Part shown: piece after piece, positions 1 through 10,144 of the stretch
Numbering within the stretch: position 1 is the first letter of the stretch
How the letters are laid out: every line of letters begins with the position of its first letter
NCBI GenBank assembly: GCA_963575745.1
Contig: CAUYUJ010000947.1
Span: forward strand, 494,466 to 558,465
Length of the DNA stretch: 64,000 nucleotides
Reading direction: 5' to 3'
Source: Prorocentrum cordatum
Taxonomy: Eukaryota > Sar > Dinophyceae > Prorocentrales > Prorocentraceae
Program-made: the position numbers and the translations under genes
The notes under the pieces: generated by a model
What the model saw: only the letters and a program-made list of their open reading frames with translations
Told to the model about the DNA's origin: nothing
Database searches by the model: none

Positions 1-1620
1 TGCACTTCAGCACCCCAAGGGGGCAAGCCGTGCGGATGTTTCGAGCATGGGCCTCGTCTGTGATTGAATTGCGATTATGGGGCCGGCAGGTCATGTTAGC
101 TATTCGAGCGGGTCATCGGACAATCGATTAGGCAGAGCACTTGGGCATCCCAAGGACGCAGATCGTGAGGATGTCTCAATCGAGGGCCTCGTCTGTGAGT
201 GAATTGCAAGGAAGTCTCAGGCGGGTGCCCCCTCCCTATTGGGCCCGCACTTCATGTGGGTAATCCGGGTGGATCAAACTTGTAATTGTCGCTCCTCAGG
301 AATGGAGGTTGATACTAAGGCTCCCAGGCTCCTGCTGAAGTCTCACGCGGGAGCCCGGCCCGCAGATAATGCTAGTAATCCGAGCGGGTTATTGGCCGAG
401 TGTAGCAGGCAAAGCACTGAGCACCCCAAGGGCGTAAATCGTGAGGATGTCTCGAGCGGGGGCCTCGTGTGTGAGTCAATGGCGCGGATGTTTCAGTTGG
501 GCCCCCCCCTGCCTATGTGGCTCGCACTTCATGTTGGTAATCTGAGCGGGTCATTAGCCTATTGTAGCAAGCACATCACTTGTGCACCCCAAGGCGGCAA
601 ATCATGAGGATGTCTCGAGTGGCAACCTCGCCTGTGAGCGAATAAGCGGGAGCCCCCTCTCTATGGGGCCCGCACTTCATGTTGGGAATCCGAGCGGGTC
701 ATCGGGATACAATGCCAGGCATAGCACTTGTGCACCCCAAGGGAGAACTTGTGAGGATGTCTCGAGCGGGGGCCGCGTCTGTGAGTGAATTGCGGGGCAG
801 TCTCAGGCGGGAGCCTCCTTCCTAAGGGGCCCCCAGATCATGTTAGTAATCTGGGCGTGTCATTGGCTGACTGTAGCAGTTATAACACTTGAGCACCCCG
901 GGGGACAAATCGTGAGGATGTCTCGAGCGAGAGCTCAGTTGGTGAGTCAATTGCGAGGAAGTCGCAGGCGGCAGCCCTCCTCCCTTCGGTTTCACTAAAT
1001 CATGTTAATAATCCGGGCTGGTCATTTGCTTTTTGGCGCAGGCGTAGCATTGAGCACCCCAAGGGCGCAAATTGTCAGGATGTCTCGGGCAGGGGCCTCG
1101 CCTGTGAGTGCAGTGCGAGGAAGTCCAGGCGGGAGCCCCCTTCCTAAGGGGCCCCCAGATCATGTTAGTAATCTGGGCGTGTCATTGGCTTGTTGTGGCA
1201 GGCGTATCACTTGAGCACCCCAAAGGGGGCAAATCGTGACGATGTCTTGAGCGGGAGTCTCGCTAGTGAGTGGATTGCGAGGAAGTCTCAAGCGGGAGCC
1301 CCCTCCGTCTGGGGCCAGCAGATCATGTTAGTAAGTCGGGCGGGCCACTGGCTCAGTGTACAGGCTGATCACTTGTGCAATCCAAGGGCGCCAGTCGTGA
1401 CGAGGTGTCGATCGGGGGCCACGTCTGCGAGTGCATAGCGAGGAACTCTCGATCGGGAGCCCCTTTCCTTATGGGGCCTGCAGGTCCAACGATTTCCACC
1501 TGTCGCACAGTTCCCACGGGCCCCGCAGGTCCTCAAAGGTCCGGCACTGCGCATCCTGGTGTCCTCGCATCTTGGCAGCACAACCATCGTTAGTCATCAA
1601 TGAGTGTGAGTCTGATTCGC
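1..1620. repeat. ~160-bp minisatellite array
   Basis: About ten diverged tandem units of 137-165 bp. Each carries GAGCACCCCAAGGG, then GTGAGGATGTCTCGAGCG, then GTGAGTGAATTGCGAGGAAG, then CATGTTAGTAATCCGAGCGG. The GAGGATGTCTC motif recurs near 167, 441, 601, 752, 917, 1078 and 1238. The array probably extends left of the window. Open frames here have no codon-like conservation between units. Confidence 0.9.
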
Positions 1621-1676
1621 AGTAAGGGGAATTCTCATGTGGGGCCCTTTCGTCGAAGTAAGTTTTTGTGGTTCAG

Positions 1677-1842
1677 TTTTCACCGCGATGTAGCAGGCGT
1701 GGCATTTGGGTACTCCAAGGCTCAGCCGCCAAGGGTGGGGACACTCCAGGATTGCGCTCACCAGTGGTCACCGTGATATAGCAGGCGTTGCATTTTGGCA
1801 CCCCCGAGCCGCCATGGGTGGGGACACTCCAGGATTCTCCAC
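1677..1842. repeat. Two ~88-bp tandem units
   Basis: Two units beginning at CACCGCGATGTAGCAGGCG and CACCGTGATATAGCAGGCG, each ending in GGGTGGGGACACTCCAGGAT. They share the phrase GTAGCAGGCG with the 160-bp array upstream and are likely its diverged relatives. Confidence 0.75.
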
Positions 1843-1904
1843 AGATAGGGGGGGTGTCTCAGGCGGTTTGCCTGTTTCTGCCCCCTCTAGGCTTTTCTTT
1901 GGAT

Positions 1905-2370
1905 TTGTGTGCTCCTCATTCACTCGCTCACTCACTCACCTCCTTCTCCTTTTTCCCACTCGGACGCACTCGTTCGCACCCGGACTTACTTATCAGCACC
2001 TCCTCATTCAGACGCACTCATAACATTCAGACTCTCCCATACTCAGAGTCGATCATGTTCAGACTCACGCATACTTGTTCGCCCATGCTCAAACTCAGAC
2101 CCACTCGGAGACTACCTCGCACCTAGGCTCACTCATACTCAGACTGGTATTCATCACGTTCAAACTCAGACTCACCCACTCTCCGATTCACTCACACTCA
2201 GACCCAGTAGCACTCAGACCCACTCGCATTTAGACTCACTCATGCTCAGACCCACTCGTTCTCACACTGACTATATTCACGCTCAGGCTCGATCGTGCCC
2301 GGATCCTATACACTCCGACTCGCTCACGCTCAGATCACCCACGCTCATATTCACTCGCTCCAAGGCCCCA
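1905..2370. repeat. CACTCAGACTC-type short repeat
   Basis: Irregular 10-14-bp repeats built from ACTCACTC, CTCAGACCCACTCG and CACGCTCAG. The Ser/Thr/His-rich open frames across it are a by-product. Confidence 0.8.
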
Positions 2371-2387
2371 CACACATGGTTACCATT

Positions 2388-2412
2388 ATATATATATATA
2401 TATGTATATATA
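2388..2412. repeat. (TA)n microsatellite
   Basis: Short AT-dinucleotide run (TATATATATATATATGTATA) between the preceding array and 200 bp of unremarkable sequence. Confidence 0.85.
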
Positions 2413-2639
2413 CAAGACTGCAGTGGCACTTCGCGCCATGCACCTTGGTCCTTGAAGTTTGGTATGCAGGCGGACTAGCGGGAAGATCAAGCCGACAATT
2501 TAGCGATACCTCCTTTTCTGGCATCGCCGCTGTAATAATCATGTTATTCGTTATCTTTCCTCCGTGCTTCTTATTCCTAATTTTCGCCATGCCCTGCGCA
2601 CTCCCCCCATCCTCCTCAGCTCTTTTTGCGGAGGCTCCT

Positions 2640-3240
2640 CCTTGGAGAGCCTCTGGCTGGGGGCCTCATGGGCGTGTTCTGGAGGCTTTCTTAAGGCCTT
2701 CTGAAGGCCTCCTGGGCGTGTTCTAGGGGTTTCTGGGGGTTTGTCGGGCCACCCTGCCTCCAACTGCGGTCTCCCTGAACGACCGGGTCACGATTTGGAA
2801 TGCTTCGGAAGGTGTCTTAGGGCCATCTTGGGCCGCCATTGGGCTCCCTGAGGGCCATCTTGGACCCCTGTTGTGCCGTTTTGGGGCTCTCTTGGACTGC
2901 CTGGAAGCCCTTTCGGATGGTTGTGGGGCGATTTTGGAGCCTCCCGGGGGGCTTCGGACGCCCAGAAGACCGCCGTCTTGGAGCGTCGGGAAGCCGAAAA
3001 GAGGAGAACCCCAAAATAAGCCATAAACCGACAAAATCAAGGATTTTCGCCTCTTGGGGCCTTCTTGGGAGTACTCTTGGAGGCCTCTTGGGACGTTTCG
3101 GGACGATCTTTGGGGGTATGACGGCTTCTTGGGGGTCGTCGTCGATCGTATTGGGGCTCTCTGGGGTCGTTTCGGGAGCGCGCCACGTCCTGCGAGGCCC
3201 TGGGGGCCGCTTCGAGGCCAGTCCGCAGGGTCCCAGATCC
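2640..3240. repeat. GGGGGCCTCTTGG-type degenerate repeat
   Basis: Loose repetition of CTTGGGGGCC / CTTGGAGCC / GGGCCATCTTGG at 15-30-bp spacing. The same low-complexity family occurs at 6.9-10.1, 12.4-12.6, 13.5-14.3 and 47.3-47.7 kb, in either orientation. It produces the Gly/Pro/Leu/Trp-rich false frames. Confidence 0.75.
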
Positions 3241-3249
3241 CGGGAGTCC

Positions 3250-3337
3250 GTTTTTTTTTTTTTTTTTGGGGGGGGGGGTGATGGGTTTCCCCCCGCCCGG
3301 GCTTGTAAAAATATAGAAAGAGGAATATATATATATG

Positions 3338-3399
<62 letters not shown>

Positions 3400-3432
3400 A
3401 GTACATATATATATATATATATATATATAGCC
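3250..3432. repeat. Poly-T/poly-G tract followed by (TA)n
   Basis: A run of about 16 T is followed directly by about 9 G, then after 45 bp by two long (TA)n blocks (about 3326-3396 and 3405-3430). No gene. Confidence 0.9.
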
Positions 3433-3619
3433 AGCGTGGCACTTGGGCACCCCAAGTGCATGCACGCGCCACAAATAGCACGCCAGAGAGCGGGCGCAGC
3501 AACGCCATGCGCGCTTGCCTGAGTTGCCGCTGGGAGAAGGGCAAGAGAACCCCCCCTCGTTCTTTCACTTGCGTTTCCCTCGTCCCCCCTGAAAGATGGC
3601 CAGAGGGATAGCAGGACGT

Positions 3620-3635
3620 CGCTGAAGTCGTCGTT

Positions 3636-3687
<52 letters not shown>

Positions 3688-3690
3688 TTG
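3620..3690. repeat. (GTC)n microsatellite
   Basis: About 20 consecutive GTC/CGT triplets. On the minus strand this reads as poly-Asp or poly-Thr. Other tracts of the same triplet lie near 17105, 47155, 53215, 55010 and 55283. Confidence 0.95.
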
Positions 3691-4057
3691 CCGCGCCTGT
3701 CGCTACGTGGATTCGCTCTCACACCCAGACACTCATGGACTTAGCTCCTCAGCGAAATTTGACAGGAGTATGGGATGCACATATGGTGATCTCCGCGTCG
3801 AGTCATTTGGATATCCCAAGGAGGTGGCCACCAGCGCCGGGCAGAGCTCAACCTCCCTGGCGTCGTCAGCCAGCACCGAGAGGCTGGTCTGCTCGGACGC
3901 CTCGGAGGCGAACGGGCAGTCTGGGGAGTTCGCCACGGTTCCGTGCGTCAAGAACACGTTCTTGGAGCTCGTCTCAAGGGAGACCGCGCCGAGCGAGGCG
4001 TACCGATCCCAGAGCTGCCCCGCCATATTCTGTAGGGGCACAGCTCAGGACTGGGGA

Positions 4058-4310
4058 GCAGGAGGAGGAGGAGGACGAGGAGGAGGAAGAGGAGGAGGAG
4101 GAGGAGGAGGAGGAGGATGAAGAGGAGGAGGAGGAGGAGGAGGAGGAGGAGGAGGAGGAGGAGGAGAGGAGGAGAGGGAGGGAGGAGGAGGAGGAGGGAG
4201 GAGGAGGGAGGGAGGGGGAGGAGGAGGAGGAGGAGGAGGATGAGGAGGAGGAGGAGAGGAGGAGGAGGAGGAGGAGGAGGAGGAGGAGGAGGAGGAGGAG
4301 GAGAGGACCA
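4058..4310. repeat. (GGA)n microsatellite
   Basis: About 250 bp of GGA triplets with GAT and AGA interruptions. Encoded Glu/Arg/Gly runs are artefacts. It ends at a conserved CCAGAGTAAA box, as do the tracts at 6.6 and 63.2 kb. Confidence 0.95.
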
Positions 4311-4380
4311 GAGTAAAGCCAGGATGCGTCAACGATGTGGCAATATTTACGAGCAACCTCCCGTCCCAAGTCCCCTCGCG
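4306..4380 (+). repeat. GGA-flank box: CCAGAGTAAA...CGTCAACGATG
   Basis: Sequence immediately 3' of the GGA tract: GGACCAGAGTAAAGCC then GCGTCAACGATGTGGCAA. It matches the corresponding flank at 6661 and 63172 on this strand, and on the opposite strand at 16464, 18119, 18966, 19800, 20641, 21485 and 22338. This suggests the GGA tract is a component of a repeat family and not a random microsatellite. Confidence 0.7.
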
Positions 4381-4557
4381 AGTCCCCGCGAGCATTCCTG
4401 CACATTGCGAGAGGTGCCCCGTGCCCCCTTGACAGGCAAGCGCTCCATGGGATTGGCATTCGGTCGAGACCCCCCATTTTGAACAGTATCGTTTTTCATT
4501 TTCCCAGCTTGAAAGTCATATGAACCCGTCGCGACCCCAATTTTGGGAAAGCCGGTT

Positions 4558-4815
4558 GCTAGGCGCATCGCTTGGCATTGCTTGGCATGGGCTGTCATTA
4601 TTTGGTCGCAACGTTTGGCAGTGCTTGGCATGGGTTGGCATCGCTTGGCATTGCATGGCATTGCTTGGCATTGCATGGGTTGGCATTGCTTAGTATTGCT
4701 TGGCATCGCTTGGCATTGCTTAGCATGGGTTGGCATTGCTTGGCATTGCTTGGCATCGCTTGGCGTTGCTTGGCACGGGTTGACATTGCTCGGCATTGTT
4801 TGGCATTGCCGAGGA
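4558..4815. repeat. GGCATTGCTT minisatellite
   Basis: About 24 units of a 10-11-bp repeat (TTGGCATTGC, with TGGCATCGCT and GCATGGGTTG variants). Both strands stay open in several frames because the unit lacks stops. Confidence 0.95.
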
Positions 4816-5090
4816 ATCTGGGGAACCCGAGGAACCCAGGGAACTCGAGGAACCTTAAGAAACCAGGGAACCCGAGGAACCCAGGAAACCCGAGGAACCT
4901 GGGGAACCCAGGGAACCCGAGGAACCCGGGGAACCTGAGGAACCCGAGGAACCACGGGAATCCGAGGAACCTGGGGAACCCAAGGAACCCGAGGAAGCTG
5001 GGGAACCCGAGGAGCCCAGGGAACCAGAGGAACCCGAGGAACCTGGGGATCCCGAGGATCCCAGGGAATTTCCAGGGAACGGTCATAGCA
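4815..5090. repeat. GAGGAACCCNGGGAACCC minisatellite
   Basis: A ~15-bp unit alternating GAGGAACC and GGGGAACCC, about 18 copies, abutting the previous array without a spacer. The predicted Asn-Pro-Arg-Gly periodic frames are artefacts. Confidence 0.93.
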
Positions 5091-5321
5091 GGTTCCCGAG
5101 GCACTAACAGTTAACCAAGTAAGAACCCCCCTTTCGGCAAGCCGAATCGGGAAAGGATCGTCAGGGGCAGAACGTTCCGGGAAGTGTCCATCTCGATTTG
5201 AGTTTTTGAAGTCCTCCGTCTTCGTACTGTTCCACAACTAGAGTCTTCTGGCCACGGCGTCCGAGGATGTGTCGAGCGAGATCCCTGCTCTGAGCATGAG
5301 GCGTCCTTCACACCCGCGTGC

Positions 5322-5452
5322 CGGAGGAGGAGGAGGAGGAGGAGGAGGAGGAGGAGGAGGAGGGGGAGGAGGAGGGGGAGGAGGAGGAGGGGGAGGAGGA
5401 GGAGGAGGAGGAGGAGGAGGAGGAGGGGGAGCGAGGGAGGGGGGAGGGGACC
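5322..5452. repeat. (GGA)n microsatellite
   Basis: About 115 bp of GGA with GGG interruptions. The usual CCAGWGTAA box is not seen after it, so this may be an independent tract. Confidence 0.93.
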
Positions 5453-5596
5453 ACTGCATAGCTTTGACCTCCTGGCCGTCGGGCGCGAAGAGGTCGCGGG
5501 CGAGGGCCCCATTTCTGAGAAGGCCGCTGGGAACTTTGCACCGGGCGAAGAGAACTATGCACATGCAGGAGGGAAAAAAACACAGATACAATTCAT

Positions 5597-5730
5597 CGTC
5601 GACTCCCCAGAAAATATAGGAAGATATGGGAAGTGGGGGGGAAGACAGGAACCCAGAAAATATGGGAAAATATGGGGAAGCTTCTTGTGTGTATTTATTT
5701 GTGTGTCCCAGGGCCCCTTCATTCTTCGCT
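5597..5730 (+). repeat. Dispersed repeat, ATGGGAAGTGGGGGG family, copy 1
   Basis: Shares an ordered series of blocks with 30384-30500: GATATGGGAAGTGGGGG, GAAGACA, AAATATGGGGAA, then GTGTGTCC and GGGGCCCCTTC. The identity continues over about 120 bp, so this is a true dispersed repeat. Class unknown. Confidence 0.75.
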
Positions 5731-5929
5731 GCTTGGCGATCTTTTCGACAGCTTGGCGTGCGCGGTTCACAGCAAAATCATCCTTTTCCTCATCCTTGAC
5801 CCAGGATCGGTGCATATGCCTTCCTGGCCAAGGTAGGGGGCGTGTGCACCGATCCTGGGCTCAGGATGGGCCTGGCCAGAATCGGTGTAGGTGGCATAGT
5901 TCTTTTTCCTCGATTGTGGAGCATATGTG

Positions 5930-6012
5930 CGCGGTGCTGGGGCGGCGGCCACATTTTGAATACCCTTCGCCCTGCATCCGTGTAAGCATGGGATTTGTAA
6001 AAGCGAATGCGC
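5930..6012 (-). repeat. Diverged ~78-bp unit (module A)
   Basis: GGCGGCCACATTTTGAATAC, CGTGTAAGCATGGGATTTGT and GCGAATGCGCGCGGTGCGAA match, in reverse orientation, the ~78-bp units at 17.46-22.05 kb and those at 63.7-63.98 kb. Confidence 0.6.
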
Positions 6013-6024
6013 GCGGTGCGAAGT

Positions 6025-6221
6025 TAGGGGAACAAGAAGTGTCATAAACATAAACACTCGGAGGTCCGCGCGGATTTCTCGGATCGGCGCTGGACCCCCC
6101 TCCCTGGCGCGGAGCGCGCCAGGGGCGGCGCCGGAGGCGCCGCCGGGGGGCCCCAGCGCCGATCCGAGAAATCCGCGCGGCCCTCCGAGTTTTCATGTTT
6201 ATGTCACTTTTTGTTCCCCTA
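6025..6221. mobile_element. TIR element family 1, copy a (MITE/introner-like)
   Basis: A 197-bp element (TAs included) with inverted termini of about 65 bp. The left end reads TAGGGGAACAAGAAGTGTCA and the right end is its near complement ending GTTCCCCTA. The inner arms (CGCGCGGATTTCTCGGATCG and its complement) enclose a GC-rich palindromic centre, GGCGGCGCCGGAGGCGCCGCC-like. TA lies at both outer edges, compatible with a TA target duplication. It splits a module-A repeat region. It has no coding capacity. Confidence 0.85.
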
Positions 6222-6530
6222 TACGATTAGCCCTGCATCCGTGCAAGCATGGGATTTGTAGAAGCGAATGCTCGCGGTGCGAAGTCGATGATTACATTCT
6301 GAAGGCCACCAGCCCTTTCTGAGCGTAGCGATCCAGTTTTTTAGGTCAATGAGCGCAGCGCTAAGGCGAGAACCACACGTCGAAAACGAATCGTCCTCCG
6401 TCCATGCACCTGTCGGGAGCCCATAGGACGAATGCGTGCGGCGGGGAGTGCTGAGTCCATAGCCACGTTTTGAACATCACTTGCCCTTGTCCGTGCACGT
6501 GATGGATTTTTAAGCTTCAGGCTCATGAGC
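6222..6530 (-). repeat. Diverged module A units
   Basis: Further partial copies of the ~78-bp unit: GCGAATGCTCGCGGTGCGAA near 6261, ACATTCTGAAGG near 6294, and CCACGTTTTGAACATCAC with CCGTGCACGT near 6460. Together with the pieces left of the TIR element they show that the element landed inside a module-A array. Confidence 0.55.
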
Positions 6531-6604
6531 CGTGTGGCAGTTTCAGGCGAAACGCCCGGCTCGCCCTACAAACGCGTATGGGATGCCTTACTTATAAGGA
6601 AGGG

Positions 6605-6920
6605 AGACGTGGAGGAGGAGGAGGAGGAATACCAGGGAGGAGGAGCAGGAGGAGAAGGAGGTCCAGTGTAAACCCAGACCGCATCAACTATGTTGCAAGA
6701 CACTCAATCCAAGTTCCATCTTCACAGTTTCTTAAACTAGTTCATTGCTTGGGAGTGCGTCATTCCAAGACAGCCGTCTGATAATCCTCCATCGTGCCAA
6801 ACTTGAATCCTAGCTCGTGCCTGAACACCATGCCTGGGACTTCAACACCTCAACACCGCGAATCAATCTGAGTGTTGTGCCCTGATAGTCCTAAATCGTG
6901 CCAGGACACCATTCCTGGGC
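6605..6920 (+). repeat. (GGA)n tract, box and module B units (composite repeat copy 1)
   Basis: A short GGA tract (to about 6660) is followed by CCAGTGTAAACCCAGACCGC and ATCAACTATG, then by two ~75-bp units containing ATCGTGCCA, AACACCATGCCTGGGACTTC, AACACCGCGAATCAATCTGA and GTGCCAGGACACCATTCCTG. The same order is seen at 63160-63690 and, reversed, at 17.8-22.4 kb. Confidence 0.7.
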
Positions 6921-6990
6921 GCCCAAGAGGGCCCCAAGAGGGCCCAAGAGGGCCCCAATAGGACCCCCAAGATGGCCCTTCGGCTCTATT
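6905..6990. repeat. GGCCCCAAGAG repeat
   Basis: Short tract of GGGCCCCAAGAGGGCCCAAG units joining the composite repeat to the next minisatellite. Confidence 0.8.
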
Positions 6991-6994
6991 CTCG

Positions 6995-7400
6995 TAACAC
7001 CAGGGCTCCTCAGCGCGCGGGGACGTCAACAACTCCCCAGAGCGAGCGGTGACGTAAATAGCTCTGAGCACCAAGGCTCCCACGAGCCCATAGTGGCGTG
7101 ACAAGCTCTTCACACCAAGGCTCCCAAGAGCGAGCGGTGCAGTAAAAAGGTCTGAACACCACGGCTCCCAAGAGCCCTTATTGACGTGACGAGCGCTTAA
7201 TACTAAGGCTCTCAAGAGCGAGCGGTGATGTTACAAGCTCTGAACACCAAGGCTTCCAATCTCCCATACTGCCGTGGCAAGCTCTTAACACCAAGGCTCC
7301 CAAGAGCGAGGGGTAACGTCAAAAACCCTTAGCACCAAGGCTCCCAATAGAGAGCGGTGATGCAAACAACTCTTGACACCAAGGCTCCCAAGAGCGAACG
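6995..7400. repeat. ~52-bp minisatellite (first block)
   Basis: About eight units of a 48-60-bp repeat: ACACCAAGGCTCCCAAGAGC, GAGCGGTGACGTAA and CAAGCTCTGA. Blocks recur at 8455-8655 and 9360-9560, which defines a higher-order period of about 1.2 kb. Confidence 0.9.
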
Positions 7401-7560
7401 ATGCCACGAGCCATCTCGGGCAAGTTTCTGATACGCTCTTTCTGTTACCGTGTCGGCCCAGGTGACGGAAAGAGCGAGGTACGATTGATGACGTTCTTGT
7501 GCGGGGGCGAAGAGGGAGTGGTTCCAGGGGAGGGGCGAGGCGCGCAAGGACGGGCTGTAG
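7391..7560. repeat. Conserved spacer of the ~1.2-kb higher-order repeat
   Basis: The segment from GCCACGAGCCATCTCGGGCA through CCGTGTCGGCCCAGGTGACG, GAAAGAGCGAGGTACGA and GGGGCGAGGCGCGC recurs at 8652-8830 and, truncated after GCCGGCCCAGGT, at 9562-9634. Its frames are not conserved and I see no gene. Confidence 0.8.
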
Positions 7561-7639
7561 TGTCCGCTCGGGGGCCGCTTCCTACGCATTACTTCGAGTG
7601 AAGCGGCCCCTGGGCGTCTCCTATGGCCCGTTTCCTGGT

Positions 7640-8450
7640 ATTTATGTGAACGAAGCGGCTCAAGGGCCCCAAGACGTTCTTGAGAGGGCCCCAACACGGC
7701 CTAAAGACGGCCCCAAGAGAGCCTCAAGCCGGCTCCAGAGGCCCTCCAGAGGGCCCCCGAGAGAGCTTCAGGAGGCCAACAACAAGGGTTTTTTCGTCGG
7801 TTTTTGGAGGTGTTTCGGGCCTTTTCGGGCCAAGCAGGGCCCAAGACTGCCCAAGAGGCCCTAAAGATCGTCCCAGGACGGCTCCAGAGACCCCCCAAAG
7901 GGGCCGAACATGGTCCAAGAGGGCTTCCAGACGGCCGCAGAGGGCTCCACAAAGGCCCAAGAGGGCCCCAAGACCACCCCAAGAGAGCCCCAAGAGGCTC
8001 CCAAGAGGCTCCCAAGAGACTCCCAAGGGGGCCCGAAGAGGCGGTGTGGGGTCTGGGCTGCTTGGGTGTGGGGACTGGGCAGGCTCCAAGGCGGCCAAAG
8101 ATCCCTAAAATAATGGCTCTCGAGAAGGCCCCCGAGAGGGCCTCAGGAGGGCAAACACATTTTCTTATTAGAAAGAAGGTTTTGGGGTTTCTCGCTTCGT
8201 CGGGCCCAGTAGGGCCTCAGACGGCCCAAGAGTTCCCAAAGATCGTCCCCAGCCGAAAACGGTCCATCAGGGTCCCCCAGAGGGCCCCACAGCGGTCCCA
8301 AGAGGACCCCAGATGGCCCAAGAGGGCCCGAACAGGCGGTGTGGGGAGTGGGCTGCTTGGGTGTGGGACTGGGCTGACCCCAAGACGGTGCAAGAGTCCC
8401 AAAACGGTCAAAAAGGGCCGCCAAAAGACTCCCAAGAAGGCCAAGAGACG
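7640..8450. repeat. GGCCCCAAGAGGGCC degenerate repeat
   Basis: Irregular 10-20-bp repetition of GGCCCCAAGA, GGCCCAAGAG and CTCCAAGACG. Two ~300-bp sub-blocks resemble each other, each with a GGTTTT(T)GGGGTTTC-like patch (7787, 8177) and GTGTGGGG...GGGCTGCTTGGGTGT (8042, 8340). Confidence 0.8.
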
Positions 8451-8454
8451 CCAA

Positions 8455-8830
8455 GTAACACCATGGCTCCCCACAGCGAGCGGTGACGTAACAAGCTCTG
8501 AACACCAAGGCTCCCAAGAGCGACCGGTGACGTAAACAACTCTCAACACCAAGGCTCCCAAGAGCGGGCGGCAACGTAAAAGTCTCTGAACACCAGGGCT
8601 CCCAACAGAGAGCGGTAGCGCAACACACACTTAACGCCAAGGCTCCCCAGAGCGAAGGGTGCCACGAGCCTTCTCGGGCAAGGTCCTGCAGCACTCTTTT
8701 CATTCCCGTGCCGGCCCAGGTGACGGAAAGAGCGAGGTACGAGTGATGTACGTTTTTTGGTGGGGCGAAGCCCTCTAGGGAGGGGCTCCAGGGAAGGGGC
8801 GAGGCGCGCCAACCCGGGCTCTAGTGGCCT
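8455..8830. repeat. Second higher-order copy: 52-bp units plus spacer
   Basis: Four to five 52-bp units (8460-8650), then the conserved spacer (8652-8830), matching 6995-7560 in order and orientation. Confidence 0.85.
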
Positions 8831-8834
8831 TTTG

Positions 8835-9345
8835 AGGTCCCCGAGGCGCCCAAGACTGCCCAAGAAGCGCCCAAGCGGTCCACGAGGCCCCCAGGACACC
8901 GTAAGATGGCTCCAAGACGGTCCAAGAGGGCCCCAAGAGGCCCCCAAGAAGACCCCATAGAGGCTTAAATCGTCAAACTCCTATAGGAAAACCTACATCT
9001 TTAGCATATCAGCATTTTCGGCTTTCACAGGGTTCAAGACAGCCCAAGAGGTCCCCCAAATCGCACCTGGACGGCCCAAGAGGGGGGCCCAGGAGCGCCC
9101 AAAGACGGGCCAAGACGGGCCCAAGACGGCCCAAGAGGGGCCCAAGATGGCCCCAGGACGGCCCAAGAGAGCCCCAAGAGCGCCCCCAGAGGCTCCCAAG
9201 AGGGCCCCGGGAAGCCCCCGACGCCCCCAGACGGCCCAAAGGGCCCAAGACGGTCCAAAAGGGCCCCAATACGACCCAAAAGGGCCCCAGAAGGGCTCCA
9301 AAAAGACTTCCAAGAAGGCCCAGAGACGCCAAATAAACGAGCGAT
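8835..9345. repeat. GGCCCAAGACG degenerate repeat
   Basis: Same family as 7640-8450. The open frames on both strands reflect absence of stops in the unit. Confidence 0.8.
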
Positions 9346-9359
9346 TTGAAACGCAAAAA

Positions 9360-9640
9360 GCTCTTCACACCAAGGCTCCCAACATTGAACGGTGACGTGA
9401 CAAACTCGTGACACCAAGGCTCCCAAGAGACACCGGTGACGTAAACAACTCTGAACACCAAGGCTCCCAAGAGCGGGCGGCAACGTAAAAGTCTCTGAAC
9501 ACCAATGCTCGCAAGAGAGAGCGGTGACGTAACAAGCTCTTACCACCAAGGCTCCCGAGAGCGAAGGGTGCCGTGAGCCATATCGGGCACGTTCCTGGTC
9601 CGCTCTTTCCGTTCCCGTGCCGGCCCAGGTCGAATGGCCT
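9360..9640. repeat. Third higher-order copy, truncated
   Basis: Four 52-bp units followed by the first ~70 bp of the conserved spacer, ending at GTGCCGGCCCAGGT. The copy is broken at about 9634. Confidence 0.82.
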
Positions 9641-9689
9641 TCGGCGCATCCCGCCACCGTGCTCGTGTTGTGAGTCTGAGGCCTCTTGG

Positions 9690-10135
9690 ATGTTCGCTGG
9701 GATCTCGTCGAGGCCTCTCGGGGGCCTCCTGGAGCTGTTTTGTAAACTTTTTGGGTCTCTTGGGGGCCTTGGGGCCTCGTGGGGGCCTCTTGGGGCATCT
9801 TCGGGGTCTCTTTGGGCCTCTTGGGGCCTGTTGGGCGCTTCTTGTGGCGGAAGGCTTGAATTTTCGGTGTGTGTTCCACCGCTCAGGCCACTCTTGGGGC
9901 TGTCTTAGGGCCCTCTTGGACCGTCTTGGGCGTCTCTTGGGTCGTCTTGGGTCCCTCTCGGGAACTTCTGGGACCGTCTTTGAATGGTCTTGGGGGCCTC
10001 TTGGGACTTCTTCGAGCGTCGGGAGCTCGAAACGTGGAGAACCCAAACAGCTTGACAAACCACGGGAAAATCAGTAATTTTGGCCTCTCGGGGCCCTCTT
10101 GGGAAGGCTCTTGAAATCTTCATGGGGCGTCTCGA
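9690..10135. repeat. CTTGGGGCC degenerate repeat (inverted sense)
   Basis: The same low-complexity family as the preceding blocks but read from the other strand (CTCTTGGGGCCTC, GTCTTGGGTC). The switch of sense coincides with the break in the higher-order repeat at 9634. Confidence 0.8.
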
Positions 10136-10144
10136 AGGTCGTCC

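Noticed and set aside
2723-3722. Long minus-strand frames (300+ aa) with poly-Thr or poly-Asp and Ile/Tyr runs
   Set aside because: They are translations of (GTC)n, (TA)n and degenerate GGGCC repeats. No domain, and alternative frames are equally open.
4058-4310. Poly-Glu/poly-Ser/poly-Leu proteins over GGA tracts (also at 5.3, 29.9, 38, 62.3 kb)
   Set aside because: Pure triplet repeats lack stops in all frames; there is no non-repeat coding sequence attached.
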